Assembly (NCBI GenBank): GCA_000320545.1
Contig: ADNK01003482.1
Span: 62,001-126,000, forward strand
Direction: 5' to 3'
DNA length: 64,000 bases
Source: Bigelowiella natans CCMP2755
Lineage: Eukaryota > Cercozoa > Chlorarachniophyceae
Shown: piece after piece, positions 26,696 to 37,538 of the stretch
Layout: each line of letters starts with the position of its first letter
Position numbering within the stretch: position 1 is the first letter of the stretch
Position numbers and translations under genes: made by a program
Notes under the pieces: model-generated
What the model was told of the DNA's origin: nothing
The model's input: the letters and a program-made list of their open reading frames with translations, nothing else
Databases searched by the model: none

Positions 26696-27210
26696 GTCGA
26701 CTATTGAAAGATATTGAATCAGGCCACAGCAGTTGTTGTGGGGGGTTCACCTTCGTAGAAAGTAAGCAGATACATCGCTTTGTTGTGCATTGTCTGAAGA
26801 TTAAGGGCACAACAGGAGGTTGTTGTTGATGGTGGTGGCTAACAATACCAGTAAACACAAGGGGAAATAACCCATGCTACTACAGCATTCTTTGCGTGTA
26901 AAATAAATAGCAGCCGTGATCTTAGCCTGCATGGTTACCTCCATAACGTCGTTATAGCACCTGCTCCCGTTGATCAGTGAAGAACAGATGTACTCGAGGC
27001 AGCGATTCGTCTTGAATAATAGCAACATCATAAGAAGAGAGAGGGTGGGGGGCAGAGTAGGAAAGGCTGACAGAAAAAGGGGAAAATTGAGGAATTGTAA
27101 TGTCACTTTATCCCATTCTCTCCCCCCCTTCTTGAATGAAACACCACCACCTCTATTTCGCTGCCTGTGAGCATTGCCAGCCGCAGCAGTGCTCGTATGT
27201 CCTTGGGGAA
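22082..27210 (-). CDS. Unrecognised many-exon, mostly helical protein; limits approximate
   Basis: Minus-strand exons with good splice edges read, from 5' to 3': DIRALLRLAMLTG (27200), KTNRCLEYICSSLINGSRCY (26990), AKITAAIYFTRKECCSSM (26930), TMHNKAMYLLTFYE (26785), LQSLECFLKANCCDE (26600), APKFYREVMLRLDHTTGLIK (26280), DFWEEIGNIRDDFMRVSIKS (25550), VKQISHKLGAEFLAQL (25250), VKAVAALGMASSLYAKQTAS (24870), GDWRDRGTAGIAANLTDIAI (24690), LEEPALCERIRDFLSW (23340), QALIVLHQTFYEHRRRQLSN (22520) and YRGESLAHVVFALESYLALQ (22165). The FWEEIG to AKQTAS part loosely resembles a BAR-type helical domain of sorting nexins, but I found no PX motif, so this is only a suggestion. A stop at 25198 is avoided if a donor seven bases before it is used. 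Introns are packed with trinucleotide repeats. Neither end is certain. Confidence 0.45.
23115..23151. repeat. (AAC)n microsatellite
   Basis: About 30 bp of AAC repeats followed by GACAAC, in an intron of the minus-strand gene. Confidence 0.9.
23421..23456. repeat. (GA)n microsatellite
   Basis: Perfect AG/GA run of 36 bp; on the minus strand it is a CT tract. Confidence 0.95.
24402..24438. repeat. (GAT)n microsatellite
   Basis: About 37 bp of GAT/ATG repeats close to the 3' side of a minus-strand exon. Nearby, 24163-24205 is an ACT/GCT run and 25102-25132 a CCT run. Confidence 0.95.
26630..26692. repeat. Compound (CA)n-(TA)n microsatellite
   Basis: CA run of about 32 bp directly joined to a TA run of about 30 bp, in an intron of the minus-strand gene. 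Confidence 0.95.
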
Positions 27211-27247
27211 TTAGCGATTAGATGTTCCGTCGGTAGGAGGAGGATTT

Positions 27248-27250
<3 letters not shown>

Positions 27251-27290
<40 letters not shown>

Positions 27291-27420
27291 AGAGGGGGGG
27301 GTAGAGCGAGCGAGACCATTAGGACATCGGGAAGATGATGGGGACAAAAGAAGAAGAAGAAGAAGAAGAAGAAGAAAAAGAAAAAGAAGGAGAAAAAAAA
27401 GAAAAAGAAGGAGAAGGAGA
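27251..27420. repeat. (GA)n run followed by (AAG)n purine tract
   Basis: A 36-bp GA run at 27251-27286 and a long AAG/GAA/AAAAG purine-only tract at about 27349-27420. The strand asymmetry (almost pure purine on plus) is marked and could form triplex DNA. Confidence 0.9.
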
Positions 27421-27429
27421 AGAAAGGCA

Positions 27430-28845
27430 AACTCCATCGATGATTCATAAGGGTTACGAATACTACAACTGAAGTACGACTTCCACTTTTCTGTAATGTG
27501 ATTTTGGGTTGACACAATGCACTTCGATTGGTAGATAGAAACACTAATTGTTGTTGCTGCTGCTGTTGTTGTCGTTTTACTACCAAAAGGTGTCGGTGAA
27601 GGGAAGTTCGGCTTTTTATATGTGTCGTACGATTTGCGTCTACAACCAAACACGCCCCTGTTTTGACCGGAAACATGCCATATTAACACTCCATTAATAA
27701 TAAATGGAAGAGAGGCAGAACGAGAGACAGTAATCATCTTTAACTTCTCAAGTGAGTGGTGATGTGATTCCGCGCGTTCGTGTAGATGCTTGTGGGATGG
27801 TGACCAGCGTCTATTTGCTGCTGCTGCCAGATGCATTCAGTGCATATTACAACCCCTCTTCACCCTCACCACTAGACATACAATTTTCTACCAATGCTGC
27901 TATTGTTTGACTACCTAATCTGGGAGGATAACGGGTGATATTAAGCTTCCGAAGATAAAATCTCCTTCCTGTGCTCAGTATCGACTGTACCACACCGCGC
28001 CTCCAGGGACGAACGACAGGCTGAATAATAACGTGCGGCGTTGTATGTGCTTTCGGGAAGGGATGCATGTTAGTTGCAAAACATAACAAGTACTACCGGA
28101 ATTCTTTTTCTAAGACGCTTTTCCGTCACAAACCGAGAGGGAGATGGTGATCTTTCACGGTCTTTATGAATAGGATGCAACCTCTTTCCCCTGGGCAGAC
28201 ATGGGGTGCAAGGTGTACAGAGAAAGAAGAGTTAAAAGGCGCATCTTAATCATCTGCTTTCCTATCTTTCTAGGCATCTACAAATCAAACTCTCGGGCAA
28301 GACTCAGAGCTAGTTCTCCTTTTCTTTCAGCAGATCATATTCTTCTCCATTACTCTGACGGCGATTCTGGGGATGGGGATGTGCGCAGGGTCTGATGGCG
28401 TCCTGAATAAACCGGAAGTGTCCCCCCCCCCGATCCAAGGCTCTGGATCAGAGCATATACCACCATCAACATCACTAACCCCGATCGACTCGGACGATTC
28501 ATATTAACGTTGGAGCACGAGCAGGGTCGGGGGTTTGGGGGAGGAGCCCTCCTCATCCTCCTTGGAGCATCTTGCTGTTCAGATCATTTCACACCCGAGG
28601 TACATCCATCGCTCCACACGCCTTACTGTTTAAAACTGCAAGCTGAAGATTTGTTGTCACATTTGGAAAATCCCATATATATTTCTAATAAATAATTAAA
28701 GCCGCTGTTTTATTTTGAATGTTCTGATTTTTTCGTCATATCGCCGGAGCTGAGGCAAATCTCCGAGCAGCTTCGTCCTCAAGCCGCCGCACCCCATTAT
28801 TAGGGAGGGTATTACGACGAGAGTGAGGACGGACCTCCCAGAACA
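27430..28845. other. Unassigned region between two divergent many-exon genes
   Basis: Minus-strand stretches at about 27600-27840 are open and could hold 5' exons of the 22-27 kb gene, but I could not phase them. From 28090 to 28845 I see no gene. This must contain the 5' regions of both neighbours. Confidence 0.35.
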
Positions 28846-29144
28846 ATGGGGAAACAGCGAAGGCGGCGACGAAAGGGAAAAGCTGCGAGGGATAAAATTG
28901 ATCCATTAGGGGGGGTCGAGAAGATAGAGCATCAATTTCAAGATGTCTCGCCTATGCTTGCGGTTATTACAACAAATTTTTGTTTCTTCACCCACATCCG
29001 CAAAACAAAGATGATGATGATGATGATGATTATGGGGGGATAAATTGAATCACACTGCTTTCACTAAATCATGCACGCAAATTAATTTAATTTTTGAATG
29101 TACGGAACTTGCGATATGCATACCCAGGATTGAAATTAATGTTT

Positions 29145-29181
<37 letters not shown>

Positions 29182-31346
29182 GAGCATGATGTCGACTGAT
29201 CCTGCATCTCGGGCCAGTGCGTGCACAGCAGTCGGAGTGATGATTCTAAACTCGGATAGAGCAACGGCCTTATGTTTCCATCTGGCGAAGGTAATAAATA
29301 GTAGCCAGTAGCGACAACTGCTGATTAAAGGAGCAATAATTATCATCATAATAAAATCTGATTTGATAATATGTAGTCGATCTACAATAATTTAAATTCC
29401 CTTTATTTCTTCCATTGTATCGTGTATAGCGCGGTGTGGTGAAACGGCTGTTGAAGCTGCTCCTAGACTCGAACGCCCATGTAGCTGTGGCAGCCTTCAG
29501 AGCAGCAGCAAAAGTGAGTGAGTGTGAGTGAGTGATAGGCGGCAGCAGCGAGAAGTAAGAAGAGAGAAGTATTCGACCATTGAATAGTGATAGTAGTGGT
29601 GATAGTAGTAGTGATAGTAGTAGTAGTAGTAGTAGTAACAGCGATGATAGATATAGTGAGGGTATTAATATTGTTTACTATTGATAGTTATTGTTTGTTG
29701 TTATTGTTGTAGTAATAAGAAGGAGGCTGCTACTCTGTCACATAATCTTCTGTCTTCCTCCTCCTCCTCCTCCTCCTCCTCATATTCATCACAGATGGCT
29801 ATTTGCGGCGATAACCGGGTGAGTATGGGATTGATTCGCTCGGATGTCTTGACCCCTGTGACGACGGTACTTACAGGGGGGAAATGGCTTGCTTCCCTCT
29901 CCTCCGATCTTCGTTCCATCCTCGCTACAAACGCACTGGAGCTCGCATGCTGCTTAGCCGAGCAGTGCGAGGGCGTGGCAGCGGCTCTCACAGAGGGGGG
30001 AGGCATTGCACGCGCTTTAGACATAATGTTGGATGATAGTGGAGGGTGGGACATGAGTGTTCGCAAGGCCGCTGGGTCGTTGCTTTCCGTCGCCAGCGAT
30101 GACAACGAGCGACTTGCAAGGCACCTGATCTCTCCAAAGAACCAAAGATATGTGGAGGGCCTCATCGCCGTCGCGCAAGGAGGAGGTATGAAGGAGAAGA
30201 AGAGGAGTCAGCACGAAAAAGTGTCAGCCAAGGTGGTATGTAGCCAATTCAATTACACTACTTACTACTGTAGCGATATGTGCCACCCGTACGTGCTTCA
30301 TGCTCCTCCTCCTCCTCCTCCTCGTTAGCAGGCCTAACACTATTATATTGTCATTACACCTGTATGTATATATAGTGCTGCGGCAATTTCCTACTACTAC
30401 TTCTTTGAGCTTCTTCTTCTTATCAGACTACTATTACTGCGACCGCTAGTGGGAGACGACTTCGCGCTCTTTGTGCATCGACGTTGCTGAACCTCTCTTA
30501 CCACCCCCAGTTCAACAAGCACAGGAACAGTCTTCATACGTCAGTTGGCAAGGTGTTTAGTGATGGAGGTCATGATCTTCATCACACTGCTATCTATTGA
30601 TTGTTGTCGCTCGTTTCATCATCATCATCATCACACATCTTTCATCATCGTTATCGTGGCTGTCCTCTTTCTTAGGCATTGTGCAGCTTGATAGATATTC
30701 GGCCTGTGGGTCTCCTTCCACAGCTCGCTCAAGAGATACATCGCAGTGTAGAGGAAGAGTCAAAGGCTAAGGTGCCCCCCTCCCAGGGCGGCGCTTTCGC
30801 AACATGGAATGGACATCGTGAGAAGCAACAATGGGAAGAGCTTCTTGATCGATGTAGTAACTACATAGTAGTAGTCCTCCAATACAGATTACAATTGCAC
30901 AAAATCATCAATGAAACGTTTGCCTCTCTTTTTCTATTTGGTCTTCTTCTTCTTCTTCTAAGGGTACGATGAGACTGTGGGGTTCAAAGTGAGCTTAGAA
31001 ACGCTTGCAAACCTGTGCTCCTCCTCACCGAATGATGACGATGGAAAAGAGGACTACGATGTCTCCTCATCATCACCTGTAATGCTTTATTTTTTTATTG
31101 GCGTCTCTTGCACTTCTCCCTTCTGTTTTTTGGACTGACATGTTTGAAGGGGAACAGGGGGGGGGAGTGGCTGGAGGGTTGTTTGAATGTTTCTACTACT
31201 ACAAGAATCCTCTTTTCGTGTCCAGCATGCATGTTACTATCGGACTACTCGTTATCTTCTTTCTATTATCTTTGCATCTCGTAATCGCTCCCTCCCTACC
31301 TCTATTTCCCATTCGTGGGTGGTGGTGTTCAATTCCATGCTTCCAT

Positions 31347-31427
<81 letters not shown>

Positions 31428-31544
31428 CACACACATGATATCCACGCATATCAGAGCATCGTCAAAGCGCTAGCAAACGAAGGCGTGCATAAGAGGCTGG
31501 TAGACTCACACACACCACACCCCAACACGCACAACACGCACAAC

Positions 31545-31583
<39 letters not shown>

Positions 31584-32287
31584 ACCGTACTCTCACGAGC
31601 AAATGCTTTTTCAAAGCGACACACAAGATGATTAACAGACACATGCGTATATTGCTGCTGCGGCGCCGAAACTCAGGCTATTCTGCTCGAGGACCAGTTG
31701 TTGGTCACGAGTGCTTTCTCGGCTATAAGCTGCAGTAACAATAGAGATACGAACAAGGTACGAGCTTTCTGAATCAAATGAGGAGGCTGCTGTTTTCTAG
31801 ATGATGATCCCCATCGTCTGCACTCAGCCACCACTACTACCTACCTACCACCGCAACGATTATCATTTGGAATAATTCTCTCATCATCATATGATGACAA
31901 ATTCACTATATTCATGCGTGTCATCTGAAAAGCCTCAGGCGTGTGATTATAAAACAACAAATATCTGATTGATGAGAAATTACTACAAAAGTTTTCCGAT
32001 GTTACGTTTATAGCCCGTCATTCTGAGCCGGAAATATTTCCTTTCGATACCCCCTCCTCCCCCTCCTTGCGCCACAAAGGTGAAGGTTTTGCATCAATCG
32101 TGGAAAGTCCTAAAAAGCAGCGTCCCCACGGTAAGAAAGAAGTGAGGGAGGGAGGAAGGGAGGGAGCGAAGATTGAATTTACTTTCAGGAAGATGAGGAC
32201 ATGGTGACGATGATGATGGTGATGGTGATGATGATGCCTATAATATCAATGAAGGGCGTTAATACCCTCTGGGCAATGATCGAGATT

Positions 32288-32327
<40 letters not shown>

Positions 32328-33189
32328 CCATCTGATTACCTACAATATCTTCCAGGCCCAGGCTGTTCGCATTGGGCGTCTTTTATCAACACTCGGGCAG
32401 CGTTTGTCGCAATGCCTCACTAACATAGTGCTTTATCTCCCTACGAAAGACCTCGGTTAGTAATCGTATCCATTCATTCATGTATTCATCCAGCTGTATT
32501 ACATGCACCAGAATAACAGTCTTTCAAATATGTATTGAAAATATACATCAAAGCAGCATAGGGATGAATAATAGCGATGATTCTTATCATGACGGGAGAC
32601 GAGAAACAAACAAATCATCGTCATCATCGTTTTCAGAAGAGTTTCCTCCCTCCTTTGTACATTTGCAATTTCACCTGCTGTGTTATTACTCCTACTCGAG
32701 GTAGTAGCATTCCATCATCCACCTGAGGAGGCGTTTGGTGTTCTGTTGGTTGTTGATTGTAGAGGGGGCATCTTCTCTGGCAGATACCGTGTTTGAATGG
32801 CTAAGGATCCTTCAGAAGGAGCAGTGTACCGACGAAAATCAACAAGATAGAGAGACCGCAAACGAAAATAGAAATAATAGCAAAAGTAGTAGTAATAATA
32901 GTAGCAGTGGTAACAGTGGAAGTTGTATTAGTGATAAAGATAACAACGACGCAAAGTCAAAATCTGGAAATGGCGCAAGCAAGCTTTCGCTTTTGTCGCA
33001 GAATATTGAAGCTGCCACGGCATTGCTGCAGCAAATGGTGAGTGAGAGGAAGAAGAAGAAGGAGAGGATGAGGATGATGATGATGATGATGAGTATGACG
33101 ATAAATATGATTGGAATGATGATAGTAATTATCATATTAATACGACCGTCTCTCTTTTCAAATTTGACGATGAATATACATACATGTTT

Positions 33190-33229
<40 letters not shown>

Positions 33230-33644
33230 TATATAAATATATTTATATAAATATATTTCCTTCTTCTTTTTCTTCTTCTTCTTCTTCTTCTTCTTCTTCT
33301 CTGCTGCTATATTTAATGCTGCTGCTCTTCCTTCTTCTCAGATGCTGAAGAAGTGTGCAGGAATTGCGTCCATGGAGAGCCTTAGCCTTTTAGCACAACT
33401 CACGGTTGGTACTGATAGAGCGGGGAGGAAGAGGAGGAGGAGAGGAGGAAGTAGTATCAGAAGATGGTTGGCACTATTATCACCGTTTGTATGCTATAAT
33501 GTTTCTAAGTAGTGAGTGAATGATGTTATTTTTGGCAGAAAAGCGGGAAGAGCAGCACTACGCGGGCAAATTGTCTGATGGCTCTTGCACATGCGGTCTC
33601 CTCAACTTCATACATACACACGCATACTGGAATGAATATTATCA

Positions 33645-33692
<48 letters not shown>

Positions 33693-33725
33693 TTCTTCTT
33701 GGATGTTTTGTGTGCGTGTGTGTGT

Positions 33726-33764
<39 letters not shown>

Positions 33765-33932
33765 ATGCTAGCGAAGAACCCCTCTGCTCTGCTCTCACTC
33801 TTCTCATGTTTGATGGATAATGACGAATATTTGATGATGATGATGATGATGATGATGATAATGATGAACATTTTTACTTTTTAGGGATTACGAAGTGAGC
33901 TTCACAAAAACAACTTGCACATTGGACGTAAG

Positions 33933-33972
<40 letters not shown>

Positions 33973-34548
33973 GTGCATATTACGCAAGACCGTGTTCTCA
34001 TCACTATCATGATAAAACCATGTGCAACATCACCAAGATACCTCCACAGATGCCTTCTCCTCCCTCCTCCTCGTCTTTCTCTTCCTCATCTCATGTCAAA
34101 CACAGGCGCTCTTCTCAATGCAGTGGACGGCCATGGTGACGAAAGTTTGGAAGTTGTGTGTGCTGCGGTGGAGGCCTTGATCGATCTTTACTCTGAAGAT
34201 GACCGTTTTCAAGAGGAAACGAAGGTGGTGCTTCTACTCCGATAAGAAGACTGATCTATGTGCCCTTCATCTGAGCGAGGAATAGTCACAACCATCCCAA
34301 TTATGGTCGCCATGTTCATCATAATGATCTTAAACATTGTCATCTCCATCCTCTAAATTTATGGGTTGTGATTGTTCTTGCAGCAATTGAAGCTCGTGGA
34401 GCGGCTGTTTAGATTCATTCCGGTCTACGAAAAAAGACTGAAGAGCTCCGAGGAAGGAGGCCGCTTAGACGAGGTCTCGCGTGAGCACCAGATTAATATC
34501 TTCCAGAACCTTCAAGCTTTTGTTCAGTACAAACGGAGCAGAAGCTAG
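28846..34548 (+). CDS. HEATR3: HEATR3/Syo1-like armadillo-HEAT adaptor for ribosomal protein import
   Basis: The start MGKQRRRRRKGKAARDKI at 28846 resembles the basic N-terminus of HEATR3/Syo1. About 17 exons follow in phase: 29183-29290 (DRATALCFHLAK), 29430-29513 (VVKRLLKLLLDSNAHVAV), 29795-30232, 30427-30552 (LRALCASTLLNLSYHP), 30676 on, and others, each reading as armadillo/HEAT helices. The C-terminus carries ALLNAVDGHGDESLEVVCAA, VEALIDLYSEDDRF and finally IFQNLQAFVQYKRSRS, stop at 34548; this 'ALIDLY...ED' and 'NL..F..YK' pattern is typical of the family. Syo1 chaperones ribosomal proteins L5 and L11 into the nucleus. An Asn/Ser low-complexity insert lies at about 32850-32960. Introns hold most of the local microsatellites. 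Family call is good; some donors are approximate. Confidence 0.75.
29148..29181. repeat. (CT)n run abutting a splice acceptor
   Basis: A perfect CT tract ends directly in the acceptor AG of the HEATR3 exon starting at 29183, so the microsatellite itself forms the polypyrimidine tract. Confidence 0.9.
31348..31432. repeat. (CT)n-(CA)n compound microsatellite
   Basis: CT run of about 36 bp followed by CA run of about 34 bp; a second CA run lies at 31550-31581. They flank the HEATR3 exon reading SIVKALANEGVHKRL. Confidence 0.95.
32288..32324. repeat. (CT)n microsatellite
   Basis: Perfect CT run about 30 bp upstream of a HEATR3 acceptor. Confidence 0.95.
33070..33300. repeat. Cluster of (GAT)n, (TA)n and (TTC)n runs
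   Basis: Three repeat types in one HEATR3 intron: GAT/ATG at about 33071-33093, TA at 33193-33224, TTC at 33261-33300. Confidence 0.95.
33650..33760. repeat. (CT)n and (TG)n microsatellites
   Basis: CT run at about 33650-33690 and TG run at about 33713-33760 in a HEATR3 intron, followed by GAT (33835-33858) and ATC (33939-33971) runs. Confidence 0.95.
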
Positions 34549-34583
34549 CAAGTAGAGTAGTTGAATTGTTTGAAGTAACAGTT

Positions 34584-34609
34584 GTCGTCGTCGTCGTCGT
34601 CGTCGTCGT
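34584..34609. repeat. (GTC)n microsatellite
   Basis: GTC/CGT run of about 25 bp just downstream of the HEATR3 stop codon. Confidence 0.95.
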
Positions 34610-34802
34610 GGTCATAGTCAGTTGCTGTACAGCTTGAGGTTGGATGGAGCTTGGAATAGTCGCAGGAGAAACACGGCCTAGATACGAGAGATCTATATGA
34701 AAAAGAAATGATCCTCATGCTCTGCACTACTTTATTATTTCCAAACCATCAGACTTCGACCCGTGATACATATGTATATTAACATGTATGAGACGGATGT
34801 AA

Positions 34803-35235
34803 TGAAGAATTAAATTTTTTCAATGGTCATCCTGATGTAGCTGTGCAATGCAGCGGCTACAGCGCTAATGTTACATCTGTTGGTTTCTGCTACAATGTGT
34901 TTCATGCATTTGAAAGCGTCCTCATGCGACCGATGTTGCCGCGCACTGCGCGCAGCAGTTCTGGAGTCCTTTTCAGCCTTTGTCAGCCGGTTCGTGTCGT
35001 CGTTGCGATTCATGATCGCGCGCATTTGATTGCGCAATCTGATTTGTTCTCGACTGTGTGTTGGACATTGCAGGAGATGATCCATGTCCTTCAGGATGCC
35101 ACATGCATCGCACGTGGCATCTTCCTCTGTGCATTGTCCACGTGATGGCATGAATTTTCCAAGATTGCCGACACCACAGATGGCGCGCATCCATGATGTA
35201 GCAACACTTGGAAGTTTTAGTTTGATGCCGGTGAT
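34803..35235 (-). mobile_element. LINE 3' end, best-preserved copy in window
   Basis: Minus-strand reading from about 35230 down to 34817: SVATSWMRAICGVGNLGKF, then the zinc-finger piece CTEEDATCDACGILKDMDHL and LLQC, a basic stretch MNRNDDTNRLTKAEKDSRTA, and the end AVAAALHSYIRMTIEKI. The C-x2-C...H-x4-C arrangement is that of the C-terminal domain of non-LTR reverse transcriptases. The frame is open to its stop. This piece shows which shorter fragments in the window belong to the same family. Confidence 0.85.
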
Positions 35236-35515
35236 CGAAGATGACGGGAGCGGGTACCTCACAATTGACAAAAGAAATGAAGCCCACCGACACCAAACCT
35301 CCTGGAACATCTCTCTCAATCTCCAAGGAAAAATGAAAAGAGTCGACAGCGGCAGATGTCTCGGACTAATCTTCGACAACAAATTGACCTTTGAAAAACA
35401 TGCTCTTGCTTCTCACCTGAGATTGCAAAAGAAGCGAAGGTTTTTGTTAAGGTTGTGTCATTCCAGACACCTTGTACCGCTAAATGTCAGACTGAAATTT
35501 TACAAATCATGGTTC
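35236..35515 (+). mobile_element. Inverted LINE reverse-transcriptase piece
   Basis: Plus-strand reading SGRCLGLIFDNKLTFEKH followed by LQKKRRFLLRLCHSRHLVPL and RLKFYKSWFL. This is the 'YLGxxxDxxLxFxxH' motif and following helices of the reverse transcriptase thumb, which in an intact element lies just before the zinc-finger end. It is in the opposite orientation to the adjoining 3' piece at 34803-35235. Confidence 0.75.
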
Positions 35516-36301
35516 CTTGTCGCGGTTTTTATCCTTCGGATCTGCTGTGTTTGTTTCCTCACTTGTTGGTTCGTTGGCATGTTGTTTTTTGCCAGTGAGA
35601 ACAGTGCGACATGGGTCGCCGGAGGCCATGATGGCGCCCCCCGCCTGCAGCATGGCTGTTTTATCAAGTTCCAATATGAGCACGTTCTGTTTGTACTTCC
35701 GGTTGTATTTCCTTTGATTCCTAGCGTGACTTTTTGGAACTTGCCAACTCTGGCTATGCTTTCGCTCAGCTAGTCTTTGTACTTCTGCTTCAGGATGTTT
35801 ATCTCGATCATGAGGTCCATCAGCGCGTGATGAGGTTGTGACACTAGCGCAAGTTCTCGAGGTCCGTTGTATCAGGGAGGGTTGAGCTTCCATTGTGCCA
35901 TTCTTCTGATGTTCCTTGATACAATTCAGTTCTTCTTCAAGTTTCAGTAATTTGTTTTTGAGCCCAGCGTTTTCCTCCTGCATGTCTTTTTGATCTTGCT
36001 GCAATTGTTGTTGTTTCTCGTCAACTAACTGGACCATTGTGGTCAGCATTTCACACAATTTTTTCATTGTGTTCCACTGAGGTGTTTCTTTGCGTTCCAT
36101 TGTTGCAGACAGTGTTGAAGTAACTTCGCGAAGGCATTGAGACAGATCATAACTCTTCCTATCAGAGCCACAGTCGTCATCATTGCATTCTGAATCGAGA
36201 TCCAACGTTGCGTGTTGGTTCTTTTTGTGCTTTCTTCCCTTTTTGGGTGTCTGGTGCTTGTTGTTGCCACGTGCGCTGCGCGTGATCATCACGATGGGCA
36301 A
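35507..36301 (-). mobile_element. ORF1-like open frame of a LINE (264 codons)
   Basis: Open from 36301 to a stop at 35507. It begins MPIVMITRSARGNNKHQTPK (basic), then an acidic stretch, then a coiled coil (QLVDEKQQQLQQDQKDMQEE and on), then a basic C-terminal part. This layout resembles LINE ORF1 nucleic-acid-binding proteins. I saw no CCHC knuckle. The assignment rests on layout and on its place next to reverse-transcriptase pieces of the same element type. Confidence 0.5.
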
Positions 36302-36689
36302 TATTTCACTTGTGTGCGGCTATGAGTCCGTAATGAACATTCCATATTAATGTGTACATTACATACATGTGTGCACATATGTACATGTGTGTGCATGTAC
36401 ATGTTTACATGCAAGCATCAGCTCAATTGTCATGTTCACATTTTTGCCACCTGAGTGCAAACATCGCCTCATATCAGCTACATCATTGTGGACGACCTGC
36501 ACATGACATCCGCACCATTGACATGTTTGCGATTAGCCAGGATGCTGACAGATGCAAATATGGCAGCATGGCTTTCCGAGCATTGTGCGTGAGCGACAGA
36601 GATCGTTGTTTCAAGCTAGCTTGTGACACGATTGTTGTAGTAACAGCGTCATATGCTATGATGTGCACAGCAGCCTGCTGCACATGTAC

Positions 36690-36965
36690 GTGTTAGATTC
36701 AACAAACAACTGACGGCGATCATGGATCGCAATGACGAAACTGCGCGTCTCACACCCGCAGAAAAAACAAGTCGAGCTGCTGCGCGAGAAGCGCGCCATG
36801 CTAGACCTAATCATCGTGCATTTTCATGCATGCATCATGTGACCAAGGAAACCAACAGATACAACTTAAGCGCTGTAGCCGCTGCATTGCATAGCTACAT
36901 TAGGATGACCATTGAAAAAATTTAAACATTTCGCTTACATCCGTCTCATATGTACGTGTGCTAGT
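36690..36965 (+). mobile_element. LINE 3' fragment, plus orientation
   Basis: Reads MDRNDETARLTPAEKTSRAA, then NRYNLSAVAAALHSYIRMTI and a stop at 36925, followed by the tail 'catccgtctcatatgt'. It is a separate insertion from the minus-strand copy 2 kb away. Confidence 0.8.
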
Positions 36966-37358
36966 GTGCAACAGCAATTGAAGCAAAAAAGATCTAAGGC
37001 ACAAAATTTGACCGTGTAACTTTGGTCGCAAGGACGCGCGAACATCCAGCCTCGCTTATTCACAAGCCACGCCTCGACATGTCACACACCAGCGCACGCG
37101 CGTCATCGAATATGGCTATATATAGCGAGCAGCGCTAGAGCGCTTCCGGGTGCATCCGACCATGCTCGTGTTGCAGCGCGTGCGCCATCTTGCCTTCATG
37201 TTGGACAAATATCGACATGTGTTTCGAGTGTCATCCCAATGCAACTTTGCAAAAATGCTGCGGTTATTACAGCAGCGCGCTACAATGTTGCTAGCATACT
37301 CTCTCTCTCTTTCCATATATGCATGCAAAATATATAGATATATGTATATAGATAAAAG

Positions 37359-37408
<50 letters not shown>

Positions 37409-37538
37409 AAGAGGTATAAAGGCACATTGTCTACGATCTACACTCACATGCACATGGCTATTATTATTATGTACCAACGCACGCACGCAGGAATACATGC
37501 AGAGGTCCATCATTTATCCATTGTTCATGTACTATGAT
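36966..37538. other. Intergenic region with (TA)n run
   Basis: No gene seen. A perfect TA run spans about 37361-37402. The rest separates the LINE cluster from CSN8. Confidence 0.6.
37361..37402. repeat. (TA)n microsatellite
   Basis: Perfect TA run of about 42 bp downstream of CSN8. Confidence 0.95.

Noticed and set aside
27136-27836. Arg/Lys-rich plus frame and Phe/Leu-rich minus frame
   Set aside because: Products of the purine-rich AAG/GA tract; no splice structure of their own.
37030-37140. Third MITE end near 'tttgaccgtgtaac'
   Set aside because: Only a few bases match the terminal repeat and no inverted partner lies within 1 kb.
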